A stretch of 64,000 nucleotides of DNA. Source: Zerene cesonia (taxonomy: Eukaryota > Arthropoda > Insecta > Lepidoptera > Pieridae). The position numbers and the translations under genes are program-made. The DNA lies in NCBI RefSeq assembly GCF_012273895.1, contig NC_052110.1, positions 2,914,001 to 2,978,000 of the forward strand, given 5' to 3'. The notes beneath the pieces were generated by a model. The model saw only the letters and a program-made list of their open reading frames with translations, was not told where the DNA came from and did not search any database. Positions 42,955 through 53,127 of this stretch are shown here, one piece after another (the first letter of the stretch is position 1; every line of letters starts with the position of its first letter).

Positions 42955-43130
42955 CTAGCTTCACCCGGTAAACGCTGTTCTGCCTTACTCTTATCATTTA
43001 GGGGTATGAAAAATAAATGTTGGCCGATTCTCATAGATACCGGATAAGCACAAAAATTTCATTTAAATCGGTCAAGCCGTTTCGGAGGAGTATGGCAACG
43101 AAAACTGTGACATGAGAATTTTATATTTAT
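42955..43130 (-). mobile_element. Helitron-like element (family 2), inverted copy
   Basis: On the plus strand it begins CTAGCTTCACCCGGTAAACG, the complement of the family-2 3' end. It continues through gttggccgattctca and gtcaagccgtttcggaggag to gacatgagaattttata. It is the reverse complement of 9286-9463 with scattered differences. The 5' end (right side) has no exact TC and is approximate. Confidence 0.65.
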
Positions 43131-43134
43131 ATTA

Positions 43135-44392
43135 TTACATATAATTATACAACATGACTAATAGGCGATAAAGGCGTACTGTGTTTTTTTCTTCGTTATA
43201 AAAGCAAACGGTCTTAAAAAAGTTGCAAGCTGGCTGCATCGTAATTTACTTACCCTAAACGTAGCTAAAACTAAAGCTATGCTTTTNNNNNNNNNNNNNN
43301 NNNNNNNNNNNNNNNNNNNNNNNNNNNNNNNNNNNNNNNNNNNNNNNNNNNNNNNNNNNNNNNNNNNNNNNNNNNNNNNNNNNNNNNNNNNNNNNNNNNN
43401 NNNNNNNNNNNNNNNNNNNNNNNNNNNNNNNNNNNNNNNNNNNNNNNNNNNNNNNNNNNNNNNNNNNNNNNNNNNNNNNNNNNNNNNNNNNNNNNNNNNN
43501 NNNNNNNNNNNNNNNNNNNNNNNNNNNNNNNNNNNNNNNNNNNNNNNNNNNNNNNNNNNNNNNNNNNNNNNNNNNNNNNNNNNNNNNNNNNNNNNNNNNN
43601 NNNNNNNNNNNNNNNNNNNNNNNNNNNNNNNNNNNNNNNNNNNNNNNNNNNNNNNNNNNNNNNNNNNNNNNNNNNNNNNNNNNNNNNNNNNNNNNNNNNN
43701 NNNNNNNNNNNNNNNNNNNNNNNNNNNNNNNNNNNNNNNNNNNNNNNNNNNNNNNNNNNNNNNNNNNNNNNNNNNNNNNNNNNNNNNNNNNNNNNNNNNN
43801 NNNNNNNNNNNNNNNNNNNNNNNNNNNNNNNNNNNNNNNNNNNNNNNNNNNNNNNNNNNNNNNNNNNNNNNNNNNNNNNNNNNNNNNNNNNNNNNNNNNN
43901 NNNNNNNNNNNNNNNNNNNNNNNNNNNNNNNNNNNNNNNNNNNNNNNNNNNNNNNNNNNNNNNNNNNNNNNNNNNNNNNNNNNNNNNNNNNNNNNNNNNN
44001 NNNNNNNNNNNNNNNNNNNNNNNNNNNNNNNNNNNNNNNNNNNNNNNNNNNNNNNNNNNNNNNNNNNNNNNNNNNNNNNNNNNNNNNNNNNNNNNNNNNN
44101 NNNNNNNNNNNNNNNNNNNNNNNNNNNNNNNNNNNNNNNNNNNNNNNNNNNNNNNNNNNNNNNNNNNNNNNNNNNNNNNNNNNNNNNNNNNNNNNNNNNN
44201 NNNNNNNNNNNNNNNNNNNNNNNNNNNNNNNNNNNNNNNNNNNNNNNNNNNNNNNNNNNNNNNNNNNNNNNNNNNNNNNNNNNNNNTCCATAGTTTTAAG
44301 TTCCTTTGTTAAATGAATTCAAGCCATGTATATGCAATGTTAATGTAAGGTATGGATAAATAAATATTTTTATTATTAAAAAAAAAAAAACT
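43135..44392 (+). mobile_element. LINE (non-LTR retrotransposon) remnant around the gap
   Basis: Left of the gap, plus-strand codons at 43213-43286 read LKKVASWLHRNLLTLNVAKT followed by KAMLF. This is the pattern of a stretch in the 3' half of the reverse transcriptase domain of CR1/Jockey-type LINEs. Right of the gap, 44287-44392 has non-coding sequence with AATAAATA and a terminal A-run, as at a LINE 3' end. The middle is unsequenced. The left side starts just after a Helitron-like element, so the copy is probably 5'-truncated. Which clade it belongs to cannot be decided here. Confidence 0.6.
43287..44286. other. Assembly gap, exactly 1000 N
   Basis: N-run of exactly 1000, a placeholder size rather than a measured length. 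Apparent long frames through it are artefacts of N codons. Confidence 0.99.
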
Positions 44393-46188
44393 CTTATTTA
44401 AATTCTTAATTCGAAAATGTGTGTTTTGTTTGTGAGCAAACTATGTCATTAGTGGAAAACTAGTATATTATAAACTATTATAAACCCACTTTGTTCTCAT
44501 TGCATGTACATAGGCCTTCTGTTAAGGTTCCAAGAATTCCCTAATAATATAGAAAATTAGTTTAGATACCTTTGACTCAATAGATGGAAGCCACATGTCA
44601 CATAATATTCTGGTTTAAACTCAATCTGGTTCTGATTCTTTCAATTGAAAAAGTTTATTTACACCAATTGAAACAGTAGTGATAAAAAATTTGATAAGCT
44701 TGCTTGTCTCAAACACTTTTTATATTTAAGATGGTGATGTTAAAAAGGAAGCTCTTTAATTCTTAAATCTAAGATTGCTATCTTTGGGAAGAATTGCTAG
44801 TGTCAGAGTCATATATTCAAAATTAACATCTTCAATTTACACTGGCTACATTTATTATTTATATCAACTATTATCAACAAGATAGATATGAGATAGATGT
44901 CAATATATAATTATTTTTATTTTTAACAAAAACCTAAATAAAATTTTTCAGCACTAGACTCATTTAAATGAGATTACATGGCAGGCACCAGTTTACAAAT
45001 AAAAATAAAAATTCTTAAAAATTTATCCACCCATAAAAAATATGAGGTAACACAAATAAGTAAATGAATAATAGTAAAGGTAAACAAAACTGTCTAATTG
45101 ATAACCTCTTTTTTTGAAGTCGGTTGATAATAAATTATTTCTTCTTTTGGTCAGAAAATCACAGCTGCACCATAGTCTGTCAATCATTTTTTATTTATTG
45201 TATTTTTTCTTGTTCTTGACAGAAAACTTATGAGAAAAATTGTGCTTAATAAATTTTTACCAAAGATACAACAAAGATTATGAGGGTAGAACCAAATGGT
45301 CCTGAGATCAATTCCTAGTGGGGTAAATAGTGCCTCTCTTTGAATTTGGTATAATAATCAACATTAAATTTTTAATTTTATAGCACTGAATGCCTCATAA
45401 ATGAGAAATTTGGAAGAATAGAAGAAAAAAATGGATCACAAGGCGGGATTCAAACCCACATCTTTTTGGCAAAACTTAGCATAGGCGTTGCTCAAACATA
45501 ACCTCTCGGCCAAAAATATTTTTAAAATAGTGTATATATTTACAAAAAAAAGGTTGTTTGTTGTGTTAGTGAAATTTGGTTCAGAGATATTTTGAGACCT
45601 GAGAAACTATCCTAAGTTTTTATCCCGGAAATCGAACGGGAACTTTACCATTAATTACCCTATTTTTCCTGCTCACTTTGTTCCATATTTAATAAGATCA
45701 GAAAATATAATAAAGATCCTGTTGACTTTCTATAATATTCTTATTTATACAATTTGATGAATAACAAATATTTTATTGCCCAACTTTACATTTAGTTCTC
45801 CTTTACTTAATATGATAGATATATTTAAATTTTCTAAGATTAATTAAGTATCTAATATTATTGGGAAAACAAATCTTTATGGTAATTGAAACTTTGCTTG
45901 AAATGTATTGGGGCATAAACAAACCTAATAACTCAAATAAATATCAAAATCAATAACAAAAGTAACAAAAATATAATTGACTAGAACAAATATGCAAATC
46001 GATGAATCAAGGCTAAACAAAATGCAATTTTAGCACGTAATCTTTGTATGCGTAAACTACACTACTTAGATATCGAAACAATTTTACGTATGCTAGTGAA
46101 TAAACTTGAGCTTAATAGTTAACACTACTGCAAAAAGTTGCGTTATGAACACATAATTAAAAAAGTATTTAAGCAAAGTCTAACTCAC
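44393..46188. other. AT-rich non-coding stretch, probable intron
   Basis: Lies between the LINE tail and the candidate first exon at 46189. It contains a fragment with ttgaagtcggttgataataaa (45115-45135), a word shared with 55425-55442 and typical of a lepidopteran repeat end, and the tRNA-derived SINE at 45380-45520. No coding sequence recognised. Confidence 0.5.
45380..45520 (-). mobile_element. tRNA-derived SINE with tRNA-like head and AT-rich tail
   Basis: Read on the minus strand from about 45515: TGGCCGAGAGGTTATG resembles an A box of class II (Leu/Ser) tRNAs, followed ~50 nt later by GGGTTTGAATCCCGCC, a B box with its T stem. It then has a tail ending near 45380 (TTCTATTCTTCCAAATTTC...). 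The tail matches 57812-57908 over nearly 100 bp and also 61984-62025. A box + B box + shared tail define a tRNA-derived SINE rather than a lone pseudo-tRNA. No cloverleaf with a clean acceptor stem is present. Confidence 0.6.
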
Positions 46189-46440
46189 CCGGCGACAGGT
46201 GCAATAAATGCAATTGCAATGGTCAATGAAGAAACTTCTACACAAATTGTTCAATGATTTGAACAAATTTCACACACAACACCCACTTGAGATTAAAGAC
46301 CTCATAGCAAACTAAATTCACTTCATTGATTCTTATAAGAAATGCTTGATTGTTGGCAATAAAACGATATTTTAGTTTTTTATCACTTAACTCCACGGTT
46401 ACGATTTCGCGTTTGTGGATTCATTTGACACTTGATAGTG
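46189..46440 (-). promoter_or_regulatory. Candidate minus-strand 5' UTR first exon and promoter
   Basis: On the minus strand the sequence GCCGG|GTGAGTTA gives a strong donor with the exon's last base near 46189. The preceding ~250 bp lacks a long ORF and looks like untranslated leader. It begins ~430 bp downstream of the mRpL19 poly-A signal, a plausible start for the next minus-strand gene. Coding exons would lie further left and were not found. TSS position is a guess. Confidence 0.35.
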
Positions 46441-46873
46441 ACACAATAAAATAGTATTGCCATGTTCAAAACTTAATTTTGTTAATTTTAATTTATTGGT
46501 ATGTACCTACCTATCTATTAAACTGCCTTCTATTTACAATCAGTCCCACTTAACGGATTTCTAAATAGATATTTCAATACATTTATTCATATGTGAAAGC
46601 GTGGTGGATTAATATAATTTCATCATGTAAAAATCTTACATGGCGGAGTGTCGAAACACCTATCTTTCTTTATTGTTACTTTCTTGCTTTTTTTATCATT
46701 TAAAGCTTTCTATAGAAGAATTCATCCTCACTCTTCAGCCTTTCCGCCGCTGGGGAACGATTTATAAGGTCAAGGGGCAAAGGGATTGGTTGATTTGATA
46801 GACGGGCATATCAGTTTTGTTATAAAAAATGTATGGGTTACAGAGTAAACTAACATTTCAATTACATTATTAC

Positions 46874-46879
46874 TTTATT
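46874..46879 (-). terminator. Poly-A signal AATAAA of mRpL19
   Basis: TTTATT on the plus strand reads AATAAA on the minus strand, 38 bp after the mRpL19 stop codon. Confidence 0.75.
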
Positions 46880-46916
46880 TATAATTACCTAAAACTACTA
46901 ATTGTACTGTTAACAA

Positions 46917-49205
46917 TTAACCAAGTTGTGGTTTAGGAACCGTAGTGACACGCTTCCGCGCGACTTTCTTACGTGAAACCTTCATTTGTTGAAGCTGATT
47001 GTACACTTCTCCCCAAATCTCGTTTTGTTCCTCTATAGGAATTGTTTTTCTGAAACACGAACATTTTTTAAGTTGATACAACAGTACTATAGTTATAAAT
47101 ATTTTAAATCAGCATTATATAATTTAAAAAAAAAAAAAATTTGGTACTCATCTATACACATAATAAAAAAGTAAACTATGTCTGTACATTGAAGATATTA
47201 AAAAAAAAGAACCTGTATTGTTTCATAAGGTCATATTTCTCCCAAGGCGTTTTTCTTAATTCTCTTCTTACTCTATCTTTTTCTTTCAAGTGCTCTTCAA
47301 TATTAGAAACTCCCTTCAGCTCTTGTCTTTCCCATCTCTCCAACCAAGGCCTTGGTTTTAGTTGAACCTATATGATTAAAAAAAAATAGCTACAGTAGTT
47401 GGTATGCAATGTTCTATAAAGTTATTTTAAATCAACCAGTGATAGTACTATACACATATTTTGCTAATTACAAATCAGATCTATAAATATAAAGTAAGTA
47501 TAGTTGATTCCGCATTGTAGTAATATGATGTGATTTGTAGGGAACTTTATTACTAATTCAAATTAAACCATATTATTTTTTTCATTATAGCTACAAATGA
47601 GTTTTGGTAAGTCAGTAAAACATAATTTTAAAGCAATACATTTTGTTATTTAGCACTACAACATAACCAACTTTTAGGCTTTGGCTTTGCCTACATGATC
47701 AAAGAGAATTCCCATGGGAATGAGATGTTTTATTGCTAACTATAATTTTTTAGTATATTCAGACTGAATAATCAGTAAGAAAAGCAGTTGTATAGTGAAA
47801 GAAATACAAATCACACACTTGCATTGGTAATAGTAATATTAGCTATGTCCACATTGGTCTATCAATTTTACCCACATTGGTCTCTGTGGAAAATGGTTGT
47901 GATAAAAACACCTACTCTTGGCCAATGTCAAGTAGAATATAATTGGTTATTTATGACCTAACAAACCATAGCTTAACGGTAATTTTTTAATTTTGTAAAC
48001 AGTAAGTGTACATTAGTATAAAAGTAAGGAGTAGAATAAATAAATACCTGCACAGTATTCACTGGAACAGGGGTTCCTTCTGGCACTATCTCAGGATCCA
48101 TATCAAATGGAAAAGTGCTGTACTCTGGCAGGGCATCCCTAAGATAAAACAACTTGTCGTCCAGCCGTTTTTCAAGGCGTAGCACTAGTATAGACTGAAT
48201 TGTGGGATCATATAACTCATATCGCACCTGCAATGGAAAAATTTTCCATTTCCTATTTACTTTTTCAATTATTTTTCTAGTTGATGGTTTCAATGACAAT
48301 GATATTCAGAATAATCAGAACCATAAAAACATAAACAGAAGCCTAAAAGATCAACATTTTTAATTGAACAAGGAAGTTTCCTATCACAATAACAGACATT
48401 AACATTTTAAATTGTCATTTTGTAAAATAATATAATGCTTTTCGTAAACTCATGATTTGCAAGTTAAGTAATAGAATAATCCATTTTTTATGTGGCAATT
48501 TTAAATATGTGGCAATTATATAAAGAAAGTGATAGATAATGAAATAATTTCTCATTTTAAATACCTCAACACCTTGATGATCCACAACATTTCTCAAAGT
48601 GAATTCAGCTCTTAGGCCACATCCTTTACGCTCTATACAAATACCCACAAATCTATTTGTTTTACCCTGAGCATGTGGATCAGATATTGTGACAGCTAGG
48701 ATAGAACCTGTAAAATTAATAGTATTGCTGTTTTCAAGTAATGAATTCATGTGTCAAATTAACTTAGTTCCTTTCACTTCATATAGTAAAAAGATGTTTT
48801 GAATAAAATTACATATACACACCAACATAAAATTCCGGTATATCTATTTGGTTTCTTCGATTTAACATATCTGCTCGCTCTAACTTTTCCCTAAGACTAT
48901 TGCGCCAATTTGGATTAGGGTCTGGCAAAAACTCTGGATAAATATGTCTGTATTCAAGAATTGGATTTATCGTACGGGGTCTGCGGCCAGAAGGCCGCTT
49001 CGTTTCCACAGACGTATCTACATCTTCAGCCTTTTCAGGAAGCGTTGATAATAGACGTACTTCTGTAAATTCGTTCAATAATGTTACGAAAAGAGTTGAA
49101 TCTGAAATGCGAATAAGTCTAAATTATTGATACATAACCTCTCCGAAAAATCCATTTTGATGCAGACAATAATTCAAGAGGCGCTTTGCGGAAAGCCAAC
49201 GACAT
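46917..49205 (-). CDS. mRpL19: Mitochondrial ribosomal protein L19 (bL19m), six exons
   Basis: Structural protein of the large subunit of the mitochondrial ribosome. Exons on the minus strand: 49139-49205, 48823-49062, 48565-48707, 48048-48227, 47213-47367, 46917-47049, giving 305 residues with all junction phases agreeing. Residues 1-22 (MSLAFRKAPLELLSASKWIF...) are basic and hydroxylated, a fitting mitochondrial presequence. The bL19 core is clear: PEFLPDPNPNW, REKLERADMLNRRNQIDIPE, SDPHAQGKTNRFVGICIER, LEKRLDDKLFYLRDALPEYS, then PRPWLERWERQ and PWEKYDLMKQYR near the C-terminus as in animal homologues. The first junction uses an acceptor at 49063 (76-nt intron); a nearer AG would make a 37-nt intron, too short. 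AATAAA follows 38 bp after the stop. Divergent from SCOC. Confidence 0.93.
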
Positions 49206-49919
49206 ATTTAATATTTAAAATTGATATTCCCAATAGTTATTCTGTGAAATATGGTCGTTTTTTCTCTATTTTATTACATTTCAAATGTACATGTTAATGA
49301 ATAATCAGACAGACACTTGACTTTGTAGAATATTATGTTTTTTTATATTGACATTGACATTTTGATTGCTATTCAAAGAGTAGCATAATAACCACGGATG
49401 CATTCTAATCTAAAAAAACTATTCACACAGCGACAAAGCTACCGTGGTATAACAATAGTAACTAGCCCTTTACTAATAGTCAGTGTCCAAATTTAACCTT
49501 TATTCATTAAAAAACAGATTAAGATTGTGTGATTTGTGTTAAATTGCTGTGTTAGAATGTGTGTTCTATATGTGTGTGTGCTTATTAAAGCTAGGCTTTA
49601 ACGTACAGCAAAGAATAGATTAATAAGACGTGCAGTAATAATATATGTTATATAAAAGCTTATGTTTACTTAATCCTACGTACAAGCACACTGTGCAAAA
49701 GAACATACCTGTTCTATGTACCATATAATATGTTCTTTTGCATATTAGAAATGGTTTGAAAAATATTGTGTGCTATGACAGTCCTTTCTACGCTATTTCT
49801 CAAACTTATTGTGATGTTGATTGTTGACAAATGTTGGAATGACATCTGACAGCAAACCAAACAATTTATCGATTTATGTGTGACCTAATAAGAAGCACTG
49901 TGTATTTCTTAAAGTGAAC
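49206..49919. promoter_or_regulatory. Divergent promoter region between mRpL19 and SCOC
   Basis: About 700 bp separate the two start codons, which point away from each other, so both 5' UTRs and a shared or back-to-back promoter must lie here. No TATA box could be assigned. A 14-bp perfect inverted repeat (49694-49707 with 49729-49742) lies on the SCOC side. Confidence 0.55.
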
Positions 49920-50415
49920 ATGTCTTCAATTATACAAAGAGACGATAATATACCACTTGCTGATGATGACCCACAAGTAATCATTACTGATGAGGTGGAC
50001 AACAATCGCTTAGATCATGGACGATCCATGGATTCTTTGCCTAGCTCATACACAGGTGGTTCATCCAGCCCCGGACTAAACGGACCTCCTAGCTTCGATC
50101 CAGATTCAGGTATAGACGAACAAGAAGAAAAAGCTCGTCTAATCTCACAAGTATTGGAACTGCAAAATACTCTAGATGGTAAGATGATTCTGAAATGTTT
50201 TTGTATGAAAACACTGAGAAATATTTCAGTTATCGTTTTAGTTACTTCATTTGATAAAGCAAATCTTCATTTCAGATTTGTCCCAGCGAGTGGATTCAGT
50301 AAAAGAAGAAAATTTGAAACTACGTTCAGAGAACCAGGTTCTTGGACAATACATTGAGAATCTTATGTCCGCTTCATCTGTGTTTCAATCGACTACCAAT
50401 GTTCACAAAAAGTAA
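49920..50415 (+). CDS. SCOC: Short coiled-coil protein SCOC homologue, two exons
   Basis: SCOC is a small coiled-coil protein of the Golgi that binds ARL1/ARL-family GTPases and FEZ1 and takes part in autophagy (known from the family). Exons 49920-50178 and 50276-50415, phase 1 junction (GATG|GTAAGA ... TTTCAG|ATTTG), 132 residues. The N-terminal ~75 residues are acidic, Ser/Pro-rich and probably disordered. The C-terminal half carries the family signature: [20 protein letters not shown], then KEENLKLRSENQVLGQYIEN and LMSASSVFQ, with leucine heptads. The ATG at 49920 is preferred over an upstream in-frame GTG. AATAAA at 50485 gives a short 3' UTR. Near full length compared with human isoforms. 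Confidence 0.93.
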
Positions 50416-50484
50416 ATTTACACTCATTAACATGGAAAAAAGAAATTTGACCAAATCAAATTTAACATATGACTGAATGTGAAG

Positions 50485-50490
50485 AATAAA
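50485..50490 (+). terminator. Poly-A signal AATAAA of SCOC
   Basis: 70 bp after the SCOC stop codon. Further A-rich signals lie downstream, so longer 3' UTRs are possible. Confidence 0.55.
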
Positions 50491-51101
50491 AGTATACTGG
50501 GTACATAGTACTGTAATTGGCAATTTTCTTTCGTATCTAATTGTACCCATAATTTGTCTAAGCACCTACAGCTTACATGCTGCCTGAAGTATGGCACAAA
50601 AGTGTGGAACAAGCTTAGCTTTTAAAGCATGTTGTATGTTCACAAATTTAATGTGGTAGTTAAGGTAATATCTAGCTAGCAAACACTTGTATATTCATAG
50701 TTAATGTTTTAATTTCAAGTTAATATGCTTTATGTCTAAAAATGAATGGTTATCTTATTAGAAATTCATGGATATAGTTTATTACATATGCATTTGTACA
50801 TTCCAATCTTATGATAAATAGGATCAAATGTAAACAAAATATGATGATGCTCTCTTGTTGTAATCTCAGTTTGTATAAAATATCAATTTCTATATATGAT
50901 ATTATGTGAATGATGTTTTTTCTATAGCTTTTAAATATATTTATTAAACTCAAATTGGTTTTATTTTTTTCCTTTTCCCTACGTAAAAAGTTCATTATAT
51001 TCCATTGATTATTGTTTATTAATGAATAATTTTGGTTACAGGGTTAATTAAGTGATAAATACAATGTTAGTTAATTATTACTTTGATATTCTATTATGGG
51101 A

Positions 51102-51438
51102 GTTGAGCACGCTTCGGCATGAATTGGGCCAGCTCGCACCGGGGAAGTACCACACCCCCACAAAAAACCGGCGTGAAATAGTGGCATGCCACTGTGTTTC
51201 GTACGGTGAGTGGGGGAGCCGGAAGCCCGTTTCCTTTTCCTCACCCGTCCTAGTCCATTCCTTATTTCCAGTCGTTAATCCTTTCCTTTTCCCTTACCCC
51301 ATAAAAGCGGGCGGCGCATTCACAGAGGTATTACCTTTGCGAATGTTTATGGGCGGTGGTGATCGCTTACCATCAGGCGAACCACCAGCTCAGCTGCCCG
51401 CTATGACATAAAAAAAAAATAAAATAAAAAAAAAAAAA
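51102..51438 (+). mobile_element. Near full-length tRNA-related SINE with poly-A tail
   Basis: It begins GTTGAGCACGCTTCGGCATG and runs through cgcaccggggaagtaccaca, cggcgtgaaatagtgg and a pyrimidine-rich middle to ggtggtgatcgcttaccatc, accaccagctcagctgccc, then ctatgacata and an A-rich tail (51411-51438). The open frame across it is fortuitous. Shared tail with the copies at 3.7 and 4.9 kb. Probably the Metulj-type SINE of Lepidoptera, named from memory only. Confidence 0.75.
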
Positions 51439-51768
51439 TATATTTTTAATGTCTATTGCTTGGGGAAAATTGCAACTATGATTAAGTACATCTTTTGCGC
51501 TTCAAATGTTGCTCTTTTCTTATATTCTATTTGTAATGCAACAAGTAAATATAAAATTTTGTTAACACCTAATTATAATGGCATAGTTTTTTTTATTCTA
51601 TACGAATTTTAATTAAATTTAGAAACATAAAAGTAATGTTGAATCTGTTTCCCGATGAAATTGTTTTTTGTAAACAAATCCGTTATAAATATTCTTTAAA
51701 TTTCATTTTGAAAAACCAGGCATTATTCATCAGTGTCCATACTAGAGTCACGAATTCATCACGACACG

Positions 51769-51918
51769 ATGACGTCGTTTGAGGTAATATTTAGAATGGT
51801 AAAAAAAGGAAACCAAGCGGTCTCGAAAGATGACGACTACGTACAAGGTACCATTACAGCAAATATTCATGCCCCGGATGAGAGAAACCCGCGTGAAACA
51901 AACGTGACTATTGCGTGA
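51769..51918 (+). other. Short GC-richer open frame of unknown nature
   Basis: ATG at 51769 opens 49 codons with GC-rich third positions (MTSFEVIFRMVKKGNQAVSK start), unlike the AT-rich surroundings, after a possible acceptor (TTATTCATCAG) at about 51732. No family recognised. It could be part of a long SCOC 3' UTR, a last exon of an unseen transcript or a decayed insert. Confidence 0.2.
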
Positions 51919-52178
51919 AGACGTGGAAAATTGAACTCGTACGACGATGAATATTTTTTACCCTAATTTTAGGGAAAATATTTCAAGTACTGCAAACATC
52001 AAGTCTATTAGAAACTATGTATTCAATAATAAATATTTCTTTTTATAACTTTCATTGGTCCCATTTAATTTGAATTTCAAACGTCGTGAAACATAGTTAA
52101 TTAATACATGTACTAATTAAATGTCTAGCATATTTGACTTAATAATAATATTAATATGAATAAAAGTCATATACATTA

Positions 52179-52385
52179 CTAGCATAGACCTGCGGCTTCG
52201 CACGCGTTAAATTCAGAGTAGTTTAACAGATGTTACTATACACATGAACCTTCCTCTTGAATCACTCTATGTAATAAAAATTCGTTGTTCCCTTTAAAAT
52301 CCGTTGTGTAGTTTCAATGATCTAAGCATACATACATACATACATAGGGACAGACGCGGGAAACGACCTTATACATAGTACTAAT
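52179..52385 (-). mobile_element. Helitron-like element (family 3), minus orientation
   Basis: On the plus strand it starts CTAGCATAGACCTGCGGCTTC and ends near gaccttatacatagtacta. It is the reverse complement of the family-3 type at 30795 and 57960 (ctcttgaatcactctatg, aatccgttgtgtagtttcaa). It contains a small ACAT microsatellite (52323-52346). Confidence 0.65.
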
Positions 52386-53127
52386 GAAGTACATATACTG
52401 TTCAGGACTAACAAAACAACAAACATTAAATAAGTAGGTATTCAAGTATCTATCTGACCAATTTAATTCCAAAGTATCTGAGAGCGCGAAATCATTCGGC
52501 TTATGGTAACGCGTGGGCCGTGGGCAAGATATATAAAGTAACATAATTAACCTTGATTCTAGATCATTTATTAGTAGAGATAACTTAAAACGGTTATTGA
52601 GGCTTAACGATAATAGTTACACATATACCCTTGCGAACTAATTTCTTCGCAATAATTTGATTGTGTAGAACATTATGTATGTATCATTAATAGATTTAGC
52701 AGCGCACACCAATAACCAATCTTTTTAGGCATGTTTTTCATAACTTGGGATACTCTTATTGTCAGTCTCAGTCCCGAGCATGTGCATCGTATAATAATTC
52801 TCTTATGTATTTGACATGAACACTAACTGAAATATATCAGTATAAATAATACAGTTAGTAGTCTGACTGAAACTGAAACTTTAATATTATACTGACAGCT
52901 TTAGTTAAGTTTAAAATCATAGCATAATATTATCCTGTTCATACTTTGAGGAGTTTAAAATAATTATACAGACAGCACTGACAATTTTTTTGTCTCTTAC
53001 TAACATTACCGATCAATAAACCGTCCTTGTCATACGTAGTGCAGGAAAACGACAAAAAGTTAGTTTGATTTTGACAGCAAAGAGAAGTGAGTGTGTTGTT
53101 GGTAATCTGAAAATAAAATAAATTATC

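Noticed and set aside
43158..44316. Long open frames on both strands across 43.2-44.3 kb
   Set aside because: They consist almost wholly of codons made from the 1000-N gap, so they carry no information.
49040..49101. Nearer acceptor (ATTTCAG at about 49102) for mRpL19 exon 2
   Set aside because: It keeps frame but leaves a 37-nt intron, too short for splicing; the acceptor at 49063 gives 76 nt and also keeps frame.
51102..51411. 119-codon open frame over the SINE
   Set aside because: It is read-through of a repeat whose tail recurs at 3.7 and 4.9 kb; not a gene.
52323..52346. ACAT direct repeats as a possible array
   Set aside because: A simple microsatellite inside a Helitron-like element, with no unique spacers.
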